Source of the DNA: Arcobacter_B sp049472135
GTDB taxonomy: Bacteria; Campylobacterota; Campylobacteria; Campylobacterales; Arcobacteraceae
Length of the DNA: 64,000 bases
Direction: 5' to 3'
Assembly (NCBI RefSeq): GCF_049472135.1
Contig: NZ_JBMOVV010000007.1
Coordinates: 1 to 64,000, forward strand
Shown here: piece after piece, positions 33,120 to 42,415 of the stretch
How positions within the stretch are numbered: position 1 is the first letter of the stretch
How the letters are laid out: the number at the start of each line of letters is the position of its first letter
Made by a program: the position numbers and the translations under genes
Notes under the pieces: generated by a model
What the model was told of the DNA's origin: nothing
Databases searched by the model: none
Seen by the model: only the letters and a program-made list of their open reading frames with translations

Positions 33120-35351
33120 TTAACTTCTTGACTTAACTGTTATTTTTTTTACATCTAAAAGCTCTTTTGCTCTGTTTAGCATAGGAGAATTTAAAATATC
33201 ATTTAACTGTAGTTCCCTTTGTGAAGGTTTTGGGTCAGCTACTTTTTGCATATCAGCAACACAACCAGAACCTACTTCTACATCTTCTAGCATAGAGCCT
33301 GTGTCATTTGAGTTGTTTTCTAAAGCTAAAGGTTTATTTGGCTCAACAGGTGCACTAGGTTTAATTTCTGCTAAATCCTTGCGGGCTTGCTCCTTTGTAA
33401 AATCTAACTCAACTTCATTTCCATAAACATCTTGAGCAAATGTTCTTATTAATCCAAAGTGTTTATATAAGAATTTTCTATCTTCACCTTGAGCTCTCGA
33501 AATTATATATAATTTATTCTCTTCATAACCATTAAAAATAAAATTCTTTTCAAAACACTCTCCTAAAGAGTAATCCCTATCATAAACTTTCTTAGTTAGC
33601 TTTTCATACAACTCATTTGTTAGAGGTTCTTCTTCAACCTCCTCTTCAAATGGTACTGCCTCTACTTCCATATTTGGATTTACAGCAACTTGCTGTTCTA
33701 CAGATTCCATATATATTTCATTTGAACTATTATTTGTTTCTTTAACCACTGTCTCATTTTGCACTTGTTGAGTATTTTCTTGAGAAGTTTGTTCAAAAGG
33801 ATTATTTTCTGACATTTGAACTTCCTTATTTAGAGCTACTTGTGGTTCTTCAATTTTACTTATTACTTCATCTTGAGTTGGTACTTGCGTATTTATTGTA
33901 GGTGGAGTTGTTGGCAAATCATCAAAAGGCGTTGGATAAGATACAGTCTCAATTGCATCTGTAATACCTAAATCAACAATATCTCCAAGACTATTAGCAT
34001 AAGCTAAATCTTGTGGTGTTGCTTCTTCAATTTTAGTTTCAGGTTCATTATCAAAAGGATTTTCATTTACACTTTGATTTTGTTCTATTTGAGATTGAAT
34101 TGTTTGCTCAACTTTTTGTACAACTTCTTCTACTGTTTGAATTGGCTGAATTTCAGGAGTATTGTTTTGTTCTGGTATCTCAGGAATAATCTGTGGTTTT
34201 ACTTCTTCTACTAAATTAGGTGTAACTTCTTGAACCTTAGGTAAAACATCTTCAACTTTGGGATTAATAGGCTCTTCTTTTTCCTTAACTTTTTGAACTT
34301 GATTAATAATCTCATCAATTGTTCTAATATCAACCGCTTCAATCATTTTCATTAAAGTTAAAATAAGTACAAAACCACCATCAGAGTTCATAGCTAATAA
34401 GTGTTTTGCATCACTTAAGATTCTAAAAAATCTATCATATAAAAGTAAATCAAATCTTGAATCTTTTTCTAACATTCTATGTTTTAAATAGATTGTCATT
34501 TCATCACAAACTTGCGATACTTCATAGTTTTCAAGCTCTTTTACAATAGCTGTAATATCACCTTTATTTAAAACCACTTGGAAGATTGTATCCATTACTT
34601 CTGGGTCAATTAGTCCTAGCATATCAACAACTGCTGTAGTTGTTACTCTTCCTTTTGAGAAAATAATAGCTTGGTCAAGCATAGTTAAAGTATCTCTTAA
34701 ACTTCCTTGTCCACTTCTTGCTAAAATCTCTAAAGCTTCACTTTCAAAATCAATTCCTTCTTCATTTAAAATATGAGATAAATGATGAATAACATCAGAA
34801 TTAGAGATTTTATTAAATCTAAAATGCTGAGTTCTTGAAAGAATAGTAGCAGGAAGTTTTAAAGGATCTGTTGTTGCTAAGATAAACTTTACAAAACCAG
34901 GAGGTTCTTCTAAAGTTTTAAGTAAAGCATTAAAAGCTTGAGTTGTAAGCATATGAACTTCATCGATAATAAATACTTTAAATCTTGCACTACTTGGCTT
35001 ATATTTTGTATGCTCAATTAAATCTTTAATATCATCAATACCTCTATTTGAAGCAGCATCCATTTCTATAATATCTAAGTGTCTTGAAGCATTTGCACTT
35101 TTACAGTTATCACAAACTTCACATGGTTTTGAAGTAGGACCATTTGAACAAAGCAGAGCTTTTGCCATAATTCTAGCAGTCGAAGTTTTTCCACTTCCTC
35201 TTAATCCACTAAATAAGTAAGCATGAGATAATCTATTTGAATCCAATGCTAAAGATAAAGTTTGAGAAACAGTACTTTGTCCAACTAAATCTTCAAATCT
35301 ATGTGGTCTATACTTTAAAGCTAAAACTCTTTTTTCTACTGATTCACTCAT
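33120..35351 (-). CDS. dnaX: DNA polymerase III subunit gamma/tau
   Basis: The 743-residue protein has the clamp-loader ATPase at the N-terminus: KYRPHRFEDLVGQ, Walker A SGLRGSGKTSTARIMAK, a four-cysteine zinc site (CSNGPTSKPCEVCDNC), IIDEVHMLT and LSRTQHFRF. From about residue 360 a long linker rich in Glu, Gln, Pro, Val and Thr reaches about residue 590, and a folded C-terminal domain follows. No slippery A-AAA-AAG heptamer was seen near the domain border, so a programmed gamma product is not evident. The stop of murI overlaps its start by four bases. Confidence 0.94.
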   Translation of the reverse strand: MSESVEKRVLALKYRPHRFEDLVGQSTVSQTLSLALDSNRLSHAYLFSGLRGSGKTSTARIMAKALLCSNGPTSKPCEVCDNCKSANASRHLDIIEMDAASNRGIDDIKDLIEHTKYKPSSARFKVFIIDEVHMLTTQAFNALLKTLEEPPGFVKFILATTDPLKLPATILSRTQHFRFNKISNSDVIHHLSHILNEEGIDFESEALEILARSGQGSLRDTLTMLDQAIIFSKGRVTTTAVVDMLGLIDPEVMDTIFQVVLNKGDITAIVKELENYEVSQVCDEMTIYLKHRMLEKDSRFDLLLYDRFFRILSDAKHLLAMNSDGGFVLILTLMKMIEAVDIRTIDEIINQVQKVKEKEEPINPKVEDVLPKVQEVTPNLVEEVKPQIIPEIPEQNNTPEIQPIQTVEEVVQKVEQTIQSQIEQNQSVNENPFDNEPETKIEEATPQDLAYANSLGDIVDLGITDAIETVSYPTPFDDLPTTPPTINTQVPTQDEVISKIEEPQVALNKEVQMSENNPFEQTSQENTQQVQNETVVKETNNSSNEIYMESVEQQVAVNPNMEVEAVPFEEEVEEEPLTNELYEKLTKKVYDRDYSLGECFEKNFIFNGYEENKLYIISRAQGEDRKFLYKHFGLIRTFAQDVYGNEVELDFTKEQARKDLAEIKPSAPVEPNKPLALENNSNDTGSMLEDVEVGSGCVADMQKVADPKPSQRELQLNDILNSPMLNRAKELLDVKKITVKSRS

Positions 35352-36145
35352 ACTTCACATTTCCTTACCATTATTTCATCTTGTTTTTTATATTCTTTAA
35401 AAATCATATCTACCATATTTTTATTTAATTCACCTGTATAACAAATGGATATTTTTAAATCACCTAGATTTTTATGCCCTTTTTGGCTACTAAGACTTAT
35501 CAATCTATTGGCTATTGCTTCACCTGTTTGAACTAAGTTTATACTCTCACCCATAATAGTTTTAATTGCCTGTGATACTAAAGGGTAATGAGTACATCCT
35601 AAAACAATAGTATCAACACCATTTTCTTTCATAGGTTGAAGCCATTTTTTTAACATCTCATCTGTGTCTTTATGTAAAATTTTTCCTTTTTCAATCTGCT
35701 CTACTAAACCAGGACACTCTTGCTCAAAAAGCTTTACTTCTTTTGAACGAGAAAGTTTATCAACTAAAAGTTGATATTTATCCCCTTTAAGTGTTGCTGG
35801 AGTTGCTAAAACTCCAACACTCAAACTCTTAGTATTTTCAATTGCAGGTTTTATACCTGGTTCTGTACCAATTACGATTAAAAAAGGAAAATTTTCTCTT
35901 AAATGTTTTATAGCAGCAGAAGTTGCTGTATTACAAGCTACAATCAAAACCTCTATTTTATGTTCTTTAATAAAATAGTTCGTAAGCTCAATACATCTTT
36001 GAAGAATTTGTTCATGGGTTTTTACTCCATAAGGAGCATGGGCAGTATCTGCAATATAAAATATTTCAGCGCCATAAAAAACATCTTTAATAGCACTTAC
36101 AACAGTAAGACCACCAAGACCAGAATCAAATACACCAACTTTCAA
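35348..36145 (-). CDS. murI: Glutamate racemase
   Basis: The 265-residue protein shows FDSGLGGLTVVSAI (Asp7), APYGVKTHEQI, the first catalytic cysteine in IVACNTATSAA (Cys71) and the second in IVLGCTHYPLV. Converts L- to D-glutamate for peptidoglycan. The start codon is TTG at 36145, with AAAAGG upstream. It overlaps dnaX by four bases. Confidence 0.94.
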   Translation of the reverse strand: MKVGVFDSGLGGLTVVSAIKDVFYGAEIFYIADTAHAPYGVKTHEQILQRCIELTNYFIKEHKIEVLIVACNTATSAAIKHLRENFPFLIVIGTEPGIKPAIENTKSLSVGVLATPATLKGDKYQLLVDKLSRSKEVKLFEQECPGLVEQIEKGKILHKDTDEMLKKWLQPMKENGVDTIVLGCTHYPLVSQAIKTIMGESINLVQTGEAIANRLISLSSQKGHKNLGDLKISICYTGELNKNMVDMIFKEYKKQDEIMVRKCEV

Positions 36146-36268
36146 CTTTTGCCTTTTATAAATTTAGGTGATTATATCTAAAAAGGTCAAAAAACTAGAT
36201 GAAAACAGTTACTCTATTTTAATAATAAAAATGTTAAAACTACTAAATTCAAAAACAAAAGGAATATC

Positions 36269-36934
36269 TTGTTTTTTCATTTTCATCCATACGAACCATT
36301 TTTAAATGAAGATACTAAAAAAGTAATAATAGGGACTCTACCTCCTCCACGATTTTGTAATAAGGAATTTAAAGAAAATGATGTAGATTTTTGCTATGGC
36401 TCAAAAGATAATCTACTTTGGCAAGTATTAAATAAAATCTATAATCTAAACTTACTTTTTAACAATTCAAGTGATGCAGTTTTACAAAGAAAAGAGTTTT
36501 TGATTAAACATAAAATTGGCATTTGTGATATTGTTGATTCATGTAAAAGAGAAAAAATTGATGCAAGTGATTTAGGAATGAGTGATGTTAAACTTCGTGA
36601 TATTCTAGGATATATAAAAAAGTACAAAAACATAGAAACTTTGATATTTACAGGTGGCAATAGCAAAAATGGCCCTGAATATTTTTTAAGACAAATATTA
36701 AAAAAAGAAAATATCAAATACACTCTAATCTCTAAAGAAATACCAAAAGTTCATAGCTTTACTTATGATAATAGAGTTATTAAAACCATAAGCTTAACCT
36801 CTCCCTCAAATGCAGCAAATAGATACATAGGCTCAAATGCTTTATACAAGAAAAGAAGACATGAAAATAAAAACTACACAACATTTGATTTTAGAGTTGA
36901 ACAGTATGAAAAAGTATTTAAAGATAAAATTTGA
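36269..36934 (+). CDS. Uracil-DNA-glycosylase-fold protein
   Basis: The 221-residue protein has two blocks of the UDG superfamily: VIIGTLPPPRF near the N-terminus (compare GxxP motif 1) and SLTSPSNAANRY near the C-terminus (motif 2, S/H-P-S). Between them lies a helical part with IGICDIVDSCKRE. Its exact subfamily and base specificity are not known. The start is a TTG at 36269 with AAAGGA five bases upstream; there is no usable ATG. Single gene, divergent from murI. Confidence 0.65.
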   Translation: MFFHFHPYEPFLNEDTKKVIIGTLPPPRFCNKEFKENDVDFCYGSKDNLLWQVLNKIYNLNLLFNNSSDAVLQRKEFLIKHKIGICDIVDSCKREKIDASDLGMSDVKLRDILGYIKKYKNIETLIFTGGNSKNGPEYFLRQILKKENIKYTLISKEIPKVHSFTYDNRVIKTISLTSPSNAANRYIGSNALYKKRRHENKNYTTFDFRVEQYEKVFKDKI

Positions 36935-36940
36935 CATAAA

Positions 36941-36970
36941 AAAAGCAGAAAAGAAAACTTTTCTGCTTTA
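36941..36970. terminator. Bidirectional terminator between UDG-like gene and metQ
   Basis: AAAGCAGAAAAG (36942-36953) pairs with CTTTTCTGCTTT (36958-36969) around AAAA, with A-rich and T-rich flanks for both convergent genes. Confidence 0.88.
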
Positions 36971-36992
36971 AAATAGAAGTTATAAACTTTTA

Positions 36993-37802
36993 CTAGAAAG
37001 CTTCTACGATAGAACCTTCATATTTCTCAGCAATAAAGTTTTTAATTTCTGTTGAGTTTAAAACTTCATTTAATGCTTTAATTGCTTCACTGTTTTCATT
37101 ACCAGCTTTTACAACTAAAATATTAGCGTATGGAGAGTCTTTTGGCTCAATTACTAAAGCATCTTTAACAGGGTTTAAATTAGCTGCTAAAGCATAGTTT
37201 GTATTAATAATAGCACCATCAACTTCATCTAAAACTCTTGGTAATTGTGGAGCATCTAACTCTTTGATTTTTAAGTTTCTTGGGTTATCTTTTATATCTA
37301 AAGCTGTTTTAAATTGAACATCATTAAATGTTAATAAACCTTTTTTCTCTAAAATATCTAAAGCTCTACTCTCATTTGTTGGATCATTTGGAACTGCAAT
37401 TGTTGCACCATCTTCTAATTCACTTAAGTTTTTTAACTTATTTGAGTAAAGTCCCATTGGCTCTAAGTGAACATTTACAGTTTTAACTAAGTTTGTATTT
37501 TTACTTTTGTTAAACTCAATTAAGTATGGCTCATGTTGGAAGAAGTTAGCATCTAACTCACCCTCATCAACAGCAATATTAGGAGTTACATAATCAGTAA
37601 ACTCAACAATTTGTAAATCATAACCTTTTGCTTTTAATAAAGGTTGAGCAATTTCTAAAATCTCAGAATGAGGAACTGGAGTAGCTCCAACTTTGATAAC
37701 TTTTGATTCAACTTTTTTCTCTTCAACTTTAGAATCAGTACAAGCTACTAATCCTAAAGCAACTGCTACTGTAAGTAGTAATTTTAATAAATTTTTTAAC
37801 AT
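36993..37802 (-). CDS. metQ: D-methionine-binding lipoprotein
   Basis: The 269-residue lipoprotein (LGLVACT, acyl Cys21) has the NlpA/MetQ blocks VGATPVPHSEILE, NIAVDEGELDANFFQHEPYL, GATIAVPNDPTNESRAL and ALAANLNPVKDALVIEPKDSPYAN. It captures methionine for the MetNI transporter. Third gene of metN-metI-metQ. Confidence 0.94.
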   Translation of the reverse strand: MLKNLLKLLLTVAVALGLVACTDSKVEEKKVESKVIKVGATPVPHSEILEIAQPLLKAKGYDLQIVEFTDYVTPNIAVDEGELDANFFQHEPYLIEFNKSKNTNLVKTVNVHLEPMGLYSNKLKNLSELEDGATIAVPNDPTNESRALDILEKKGLLTFNDVQFKTALDIKDNPRNLKIKELDAPQLPRVLDEVDGAIINTNYALAANLNPVKDALVIEPKDSPYANILVVKAGNENSEAIKALNEVLNSTEIKNFIAEKYEGSIVEAF

Positions 37803-37816
37803 ATATTTTCCTTTCT

Positions 37817-38455
37817 TTATTTTTTTGTAATTTTATATAAATAATCCCCTGCACTTTGACAAGCTTGAACAAGTGCAATAAGAATAACAACTGTATAAAT
37901 CATAGTATCAGTTTGGAATCTATAGTAACCATACTTAATAGCTACATCACCTAAACCTCCACCACCAACAGCTCCTGCCATAGCAGAAAAACCAATAACT
38001 GTAATCAGTGTCAAAGTAATTGCTGAAATGATACTTGGTAGTGCTTCAACAAGCATTACTTTAAAAATAATTTGTGAATCACTTGCACCAAAAGATTTTG
38101 CGGCTTCAATTACACCCTTATCAACTTCTTTAAATGCACTCTCAATCAATCTTGCAATAAATGGAGCTGCACCAATTGTAAGTGGAATAATGGCAGCTGT
38201 TGTTCCAATACTCTTTCCAATTAAAAACTTTGTTAAAGGGAAAAGAACAATCATCAAAATAATAAAAGGAAAAGACCTTAATGTATTGATGATTACATCT
38301 AAAACAGCATACACTTTTAGATTTTCTCTTAATCCACCTTTTGAAGTTAGAATTAGAACAATCGCTAAAAGAAATCCAATAACTACAGCTAAAAAAGTAG
38401 AAACAAATGACATATAGACAGTTTCACCAAGTGCAGGTAATAAAATATCAACCAT
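37817..38455 (-). CDS. metI: Methionine ABC transporter permease
   Basis: The inner-membrane protein of about 212 residues has five hydrophobic segments and the EAA loop FGASDSQIIFKVMLVEALP. LRSFPFIILMIVLFPLTK is the classic MetI block. The start at 38455 (MVDILLPAL) is chosen because GGGAGG lies at proper distance inside the end of metN and the ATG shares an A with the metN stop (TAATG). An in-frame ATG five codons earlier overlaps that ribosome site. Confidence 0.92.
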   Translation of the reverse strand: MVDILLPALGETVYMSFVSTFLAVVIGFLLAIVLILTSKGGLRENLKVYAVLDVIINTLRSFPFIILMIVLFPLTKFLIGKSIGTTAAIIPLTIGAAPFIARLIESAFKEVDKGVIEAAKSFGASDSQIIFKVMLVEALPSIISAITLTLITVIGFSAMAGAVGGGGLGDVAIKYGYYRFQTDTMIYTVVILIALVQACQSAGDYLYKITKK

Positions 38456-39411
38456 TATAAAACCTCCCATACAATATCATGCTCTTTTATATAGTTTGTA
38501 ACTATTTCTTTCTCTTCATCTTTTATATTTATAACCATATTTCCTACAATATGAGTATTGATCTCTTCAAGTTTTCCCCATACGATATTGAAATCCATAT
38601 CTAATTCTCTTGCCATTTTTGTAATAAATGACTGATATGCATTATCTTTTGGGAAATATAGTTTAATATTCACTCCCTCATTAGGTACAACTTCTGTTTC
38701 ACCTAAAAAGTCTTTCATTTTTTCATCAGGTTTTAAAAACAACTCTTCAGTATCATCAAAACCAATAATATTTCCATGCTCTAAAAGTAAAGCTTTTTGG
38801 GCAATTTGTTTTACAACTTCCATTTCATGTGTTACTAAAACTATTGTAATATTTAGTTTTTCATTTATCTCTTTTAATAGATTTAAAATAGATGTTGTTG
38901 TATTTGGATCAAGTGCTGAAGTTGCTTCATCACTTAATAATACATCAGGGTCTAATGTCAAAGCTCTAGCAATTGCTACTCTTTGTTTTTGACCTCCACT
39001 TAATTGATTTGGAAAAGCATTAATCTTTTGCTCTAAACCAACTAAGGCTAATAACTCTTTTACTTTTTTTGAAATTTCTTCTTTTTTGTAACCCCAAAGT
39101 TGCATTGGTAGTGCTACATTTTCAAAAACAGTTTTTCTTTGAACTAGCGAAAAATGTTGAAATATCATTCCAATATTCTTTCTAAACTCTCTTAACTGCT
39201 GTTTATCTAAAGATTTTATTTCTTTGTTATTAACTTTTAATGAACCATCGCTATAATCTTCAAGTCCATTAATACATCTAAGTAGTGTAGATTTTCCAGC
39301 GCCACTGTGTCCTACAATAGCGAACATCTCACCTTTTTTAATATCTATAGAAATATCATTTAAAACTTTTGTATCACCATAGTATTTATTTAAATTCTCT
39401 ATAGTTATCAT
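38455..39411 (-). CDS. metN: Methionine ABC transporter ATPase
   Basis: The 318-residue protein has Walker A GHSGAGKSTLLRC, signature LSGGQKQRVAIARAL, Walker B VLLSDEATSALDPNTT and H-loop VTHEME, then a C-terminal ACT-like NIL domain (about residues 245-318), which senses methionine in MetN proteins. The upstream gap to rho (39412-39576) holds no riboswitch I recognise. Confidence 0.95.
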   Translation of the reverse strand: MITIENLNKYYGDTKVLNDISIDIKKGEMFAIVGHSGAGKSTLLRCINGLEDYSDGSLKVNNKEIKSLDKQQLREFRKNIGMIFQHFSLVQRKTVFENVALPMQLWGYKKEEISKKVKELLALVGLEQKINAFPNQLSGGQKQRVAIARALTLDPDVLLSDEATSALDPNTTTSILNLLKEINEKLNITIVLVTHEMEVVKQIAQKALLLEHGNIIGFDDTEELFLKPDEKMKDFLGETEVVPNEGVNIKLYFPKDNAYQSFITKMARELDMDFNIVWGKLEEINTHIVGNMVINIKDEEKEIVTNYIKEHDIVWEVL

Positions 39412-39559
39412 GATAAATCCTTCATTAAGTGATGGAATAGTAGTAAAATTTGAATAAAATATGTGTTAAAAATAGAATAAAAATAGAATTTTTTTGAAAT
39501 TAATTGTAATTTTGTGTAGTTTAATTTTGACTAGTTTTGTATAGTTTATTGATTTGAAC

Positions 39560-39578
39560 AAAAGAGAAAATCTCTTTT
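39560..39578 (-). terminator. Hairpin at the end of rho
   Basis: AAAAGAGA (39560-39567) and TCTCTTTT (39571-39578) form an 8-bp stem overlapping the rho stop codon. Short T tail. Confidence 0.5.
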
Positions 39579-40899
39579 ATTCATTCATTCCTGCAAAAAA
39601 CTCTTCATTGTCTTTTGTCTTTTTCATTTTTGAGTATAAGAATTTAAGTGCTTCAACTTCATCCATAGATGCAATTGCATTTCTTAAAATCCATGTTTTT
39701 TGTAAAATTTCAGGAGTAAGAAGTAATTCTTCTTTTCTAGTACCAGATTTAGTAATATCAAGAGCTGGATAAACTCTTTTATTAGCTGCATCTCTACTTA
39801 ATACAACTTCACTATTACCTGTACCTTTGAACTCTTCAAAAATAACTTCATCCATTTTTGAACCAGTTTCAATTAATGCAGTTGAAATAATTGTTAAAGA
39901 ACCACCCTCTTCAATATTTCTAGCAGCACCAAAGAATCTTTTTGGTTTATGTAAAGCATTTGCATCAACCCCACCTGAAAGTACTTTTCCAGAACTTGGT
40001 GTAACAGTATTGTAAGCTCTTGCTAGTCTTGTAATAGAATCAAGTAAAATAACTACATCTTTTTTCATTTCTACAAGTCTTTTTGCTTTTTCAATAACAA
40101 TTTCAGCAACTCTAACATGATTGTGTGCAGGTAAATCAAATGTTGAACTATAAACTTCACCTTTTACACTTCTTTGCATATCAGTAACTTCTTCTGGTCT
40201 TTCATCAATTAATAAAACCATTAAAGTTGTTTCAGGGTGATTTTTTGTAATACCGTGTGCTAACTCTTTCAATAACTCAGTTTTACCAGTTTTTGGTGGT
40301 GCAACAATAAGTCCTCTTTGACCTTTACCCATTGGAGCAAATAAATCAAGCATTCTACCTGTCATTCTTGTAGAGTCATACTCAAATTTAAATTTTTCTG
40401 TTGAATATAAAGGAGTTAAGTTATCAAATAATGGTCTGTTTTTTGATGCTTTGATTGGTAAGTAGTTAATTGCTTCAATTTTTAATAAAGCATTGTATTT
40501 TTCACTCTCTTTGTTTGGAGGTCTAACTTGACCTGTAACAATATCACCTGTTCTTAAGGCAAATTTTCTGATTTGTGTAGCACTTACATAAGAATCATTT
40601 GATGTATCTGAGAAGTTACCATCAATTGCTCTTAAGAATCCAAATCCACCCTCTTTAATCTCTAAGATACCTGTAAATAGAATAAATCCACCTGCATCAA
40701 TTTGATTTTTTAAAATTGAGAACATTAAATCTTGTCTTTTTAGTTCTTGAGGATTTTCTACATCTAATTCTTTTGCGATATTTAAAAGTTCTTCTAAAGG
40801 AAGTTCTCTTAATTGTTCTATTTTATACCCTTCAACTGGTATATGTGTTCTAGTTTTCCTAGTGTTTTTTGTTTTACTTTGAGTTTTAGACTCTTCCAT
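39577..40899 (-). CDS. rho: Transcription termination factor Rho
   Basis: The 440-residue protein has the N-terminal Rho domain (PLEELLNIAKELDVENPQ), the cold-shock-like RNA-binding fold (GILEIKEGGFGFLR), and the RecA-type motor with P-loop GLIVAPPKTGKTELLKE, VLLIDERPEEVTDM, ILLDSITRLARAYN and the Q-loop/R-loop regions. Length is standard. Monocistronic; the 176-base upstream gap is rich in T-tracts on one strand, possibly a leader for autoregulation, but no motif proves this. Confidence 0.96.
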   Translation of the reverse strand: MEESKTQSKTKNTRKTRTHIPVEGYKIEQLRELPLEELLNIAKELDVENPQELKRQDLMFSILKNQIDAGGFILFTGILEIKEGGFGFLRAIDGNFSDTSNDSYVSATQIRKFALRTGDIVTGQVRPPNKESEKYNALLKIEAINYLPIKASKNRPLFDNLTPLYSTEKFKFEYDSTRMTGRMLDLFAPMGKGQRGLIVAPPKTGKTELLKELAHGITKNHPETTLMVLLIDERPEEVTDMQRSVKGEVYSSTFDLPAHNHVRVAEIVIEKAKRLVEMKKDVVILLDSITRLARAYNTVTPSSGKVLSGGVDANALHKPKRFFGAARNIEEGGSLTIISTALIETGSKMDEVIFEEFKGTGNSEVVLSRDAANKRVYPALDITKSGTRKEELLLTPEILQKTWILRNAIASMDEVEALKFLYSKMKKTKDNEEFFAGMNE

Positions 40900-41028
40900 G
40901 AGTAATCTTAACCTTTGAATTTACATATTAAGTATGTAGTTTTTTTGTAGTTTTTTGTAGTTTAAAAGTAATAGTGTAATTGTAGTGTTAATTTTAAAAA
41001 AAGTCAATTAAATGATTTTTTAAGGGAT

Positions 41029-41054
41029 AATAAAGGTGCAAGAGCACCTTTATT
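41029..41054. terminator. Hairpin between ahpC-type gene and rho
   Basis: AATAAAGGTGC (41029-41039) pairs with GCACCTTTATT (41044-41054) around AAGA, 22 bases after the peroxiredoxin stop. The lower stem supplies the T-rich end. Confidence 0.7.
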
Positions 41055-41075
41055 AAAAATATATTCAATTATATA

Positions 41076-41672
41076 TTATAAGTCACCCTCGTGCTTACCT
41101 AAGTACTCAGCAACACCTTCAGTTGAAGCTTTCATACCTTCGTCACCTTTATTCCATCCAGCAGGACAAACTTCACCGTGCTCGTTAGTAAATAACATTG
41201 TGTCAACCATTCTGATCATCTCATCAATGTTTCTTCCTAATGGTAAGTCATTAATTACTGCGTGTCTTACAGTTCCATCTTTATCAATTAAGAAAGAACC
41301 TCTTAAAGCAACTGAATCTCCGAATAATACATCGTAATCTCTAGAAATTTGTTTAGATAAGTCTGCAACTAATGGGTACTTGATTCTTCCAATTCCACCA
41401 TTTTCAACTGGAGTTTCTCTCCATGCAAAGTGAGAGAATTGTGAGTCAACAGAAACACCAATTACATTGATACCTCTTGAAGAGAACTCTTCAATTCTTT
41501 TAGAGAATGCAATAATCTCAGATGGACATACAAAAGTAAAGTCTAATGGGTAGAAAAATAATACCGCACCATTCTCACCAATGTTCTCATATAGGTTAAA
41601 ATCTTCAACAATTTGTCCGTCTGCAAGTACAGCTGTAGCTGTAAAATCTGGAGCTTTTTTAGTTACTAACAT
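41076..41672 (-). CDS. 2-Cys peroxiredoxin (AhpC/TsaA type)
   Basis: The 198-residue protein has the peroxidatic cysteine in YPLDFTFVCPSEI (Cys49) and the resolving cysteine in GEVCPAGW near the C-terminus, so it is a typical 2-Cys enzyme. It reduces hydrogen peroxide and organic peroxides. No dedicated AhpF is nearby. C-ending codons are frequent, pointing to high expression. A -10 element lies at 41710-41715. Confidence 0.92.
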   Translation of the reverse strand: MLVTKKAPDFTATAVLADGQIVEDFNLYENIGENGAVLFFYPLDFTFVCPSEIIAFSKRIEEFSSRGINVIGVSVDSQFSHFAWRETPVENGGIGRIKYPLVADLSKQISRDYDVLFGDSVALRGSFLIDKDGTVRHAVINDLPLGRNIDEMIRMVDTMLFTNEHGEVCPAGWNKGDEGMKASTEGVAEYLGKHEGDL

Positions 41673-41709
41673 ATTTATTCCTTTATTAATTTTTTTAAGT
41701 TGTGATGTA

Positions 41710-41715
41710 ATTATA
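41710..41715 (-). promoter_or_regulatory. Extended -10 promoter of the peroxiredoxin gene
   Basis: On the minus strand TGTATAAT (TATAAT at 41715-41710) lies about 38 bases before the ATG at 41672. Confidence 0.6.
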
Positions 41716-41870
41716 CATTAAAAAGTTACAAATTAAGCTACAAGTTTCCTTAAATTTTGAAATTTATATAATTTTTATCCTAAGATAATTTTTATCCTTT
41801 ATAACTTTTACTTTTTGTACTTTATTTATACATTATATATATGTATAATTAAAGAGCTATTTTTATCTCA

Positions 41871-41885
41871 ATAATCATTATCATT
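41871..41885. promoter_or_regulatory. Fur/PerR-like box in the peroxiredoxin-ferredoxin gap
   Basis: ATAATCATTATCATT matches the NATWAT triplet pattern of Fur-family boxes. The 346-base gap 41673-42018 contains no gene. Besides this box it has a plus-strand extended -10 (TGTATAAT, 41842-41849) that would give the ferredoxin mRNA a leader of about 160 bases. Confidence 0.5.
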
Positions 41886-42018
41886 TTAAGTTCCAAAAAT
41901 CGCTGTTGTTACCAATATAGCTACATTTGAAGTATCATTTGATAATTTTTATTTTTTAAAGTTAATTTTATATTTACTGTGATAAAGTTTTACTAAATTT
42001 ATATATAGGAGATTTACT

Positions 42019-42294
42019 ATGGCAGTAAAAATTACTGATATTTGTATTAGCTGTGACGCATGTTTAGATGAGTGTCCAGTAGAAGCAATTGTTGATAACG
42101 ATGATAACCCAACTGGTGAAGATACATACTACGTATACGCTGATAAGTGTGTTGAGTGTGTAGGTCACAATGATGCTCCAGCATGTGCTGACGCATGTCC
42201 AACTGAGGGATGTATTGTATGGGATGAAGCTGGTTCAGGTTCTGTTGAAAAAGAAGACAGAGGTGAAGCTGGAACTCCTGTAGTAGAAGACTAA
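42019..42294 (+). CDS. 2[4Fe-4S] ferredoxin, Alvin type
   Basis: The 91-residue protein has cluster motif 1 CISCDACLDECP (C-x2-C-x2-C-x3-C) and motif 2 CVECVGHNDAPACADACP (C-x2-C-x8-C-x3-C), with a C-terminal extension rich in Glu and Asp. The long insert in motif 2 and the tail mark the Allochromatium-like group. It carries electrons in the cytoplasm, for instance for 2-oxoacid oxidoreductases. AGGAG precedes the ATG. Highly acidic and well expressed by codon use. Confidence 0.93.
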   Translation: MAVKITDICISCDACLDECPVEAIVDNDDNPTGEDTYYVYADKCVECVGHNDAPACADACPTEGCIVWDEAGSGSVEKEDRGEAGTPVVED

Positions 42295-42325
42295 TTTTTA
42301 GTTTTTAACTATATCTAAACACTAT

Positions 42326-42366
42326 AAAAGGTAAGTAGTTTTTTTAACTACTTGCCTTTTTTTATT
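42326..42366 (+). terminator. Terminator after the ferredoxin gene
   Basis: AAAAGGTAAGTAGTT pairs with AACTACTTGCCTTTT (one G-T pair) around TTTTT, followed by a T-rich run. 15-bp stem. Confidence 0.9.
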
Positions 42367-42374
42367 TTTTTAGG

Positions 42375-42380
42375 TATAAT
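42375..42380 (+). promoter_or_regulatory. -10 promoter element of ndk
   Basis: TATAAT directly after the ferredoxin terminator, with GAGGGA as ribosome site and the ndk ATG 36 bases downstream. Confidence 0.65.
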
Positions 42381-42415
42381 CCGCGACTTAAAAAAATATT
42401 GAGGGATATATAAAT

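Noticed and set aside
33120..35351. Programmed frameshift in dnaX
   Set aside because: No A-AAA-AAG slippery heptamer was seen near the end of the ATPase domain; the gene reads as one continuous frame.
38456..38470. Upstream ATG for metI (MGGFIM...)
   Set aside because: It overlaps the GGGAGG ribosome site that serves the ATG at 38455.
39412..39576. SAM or methionine riboswitch before metN
   Set aside because: The gap is AT-rich with no recognisable S-box helices.
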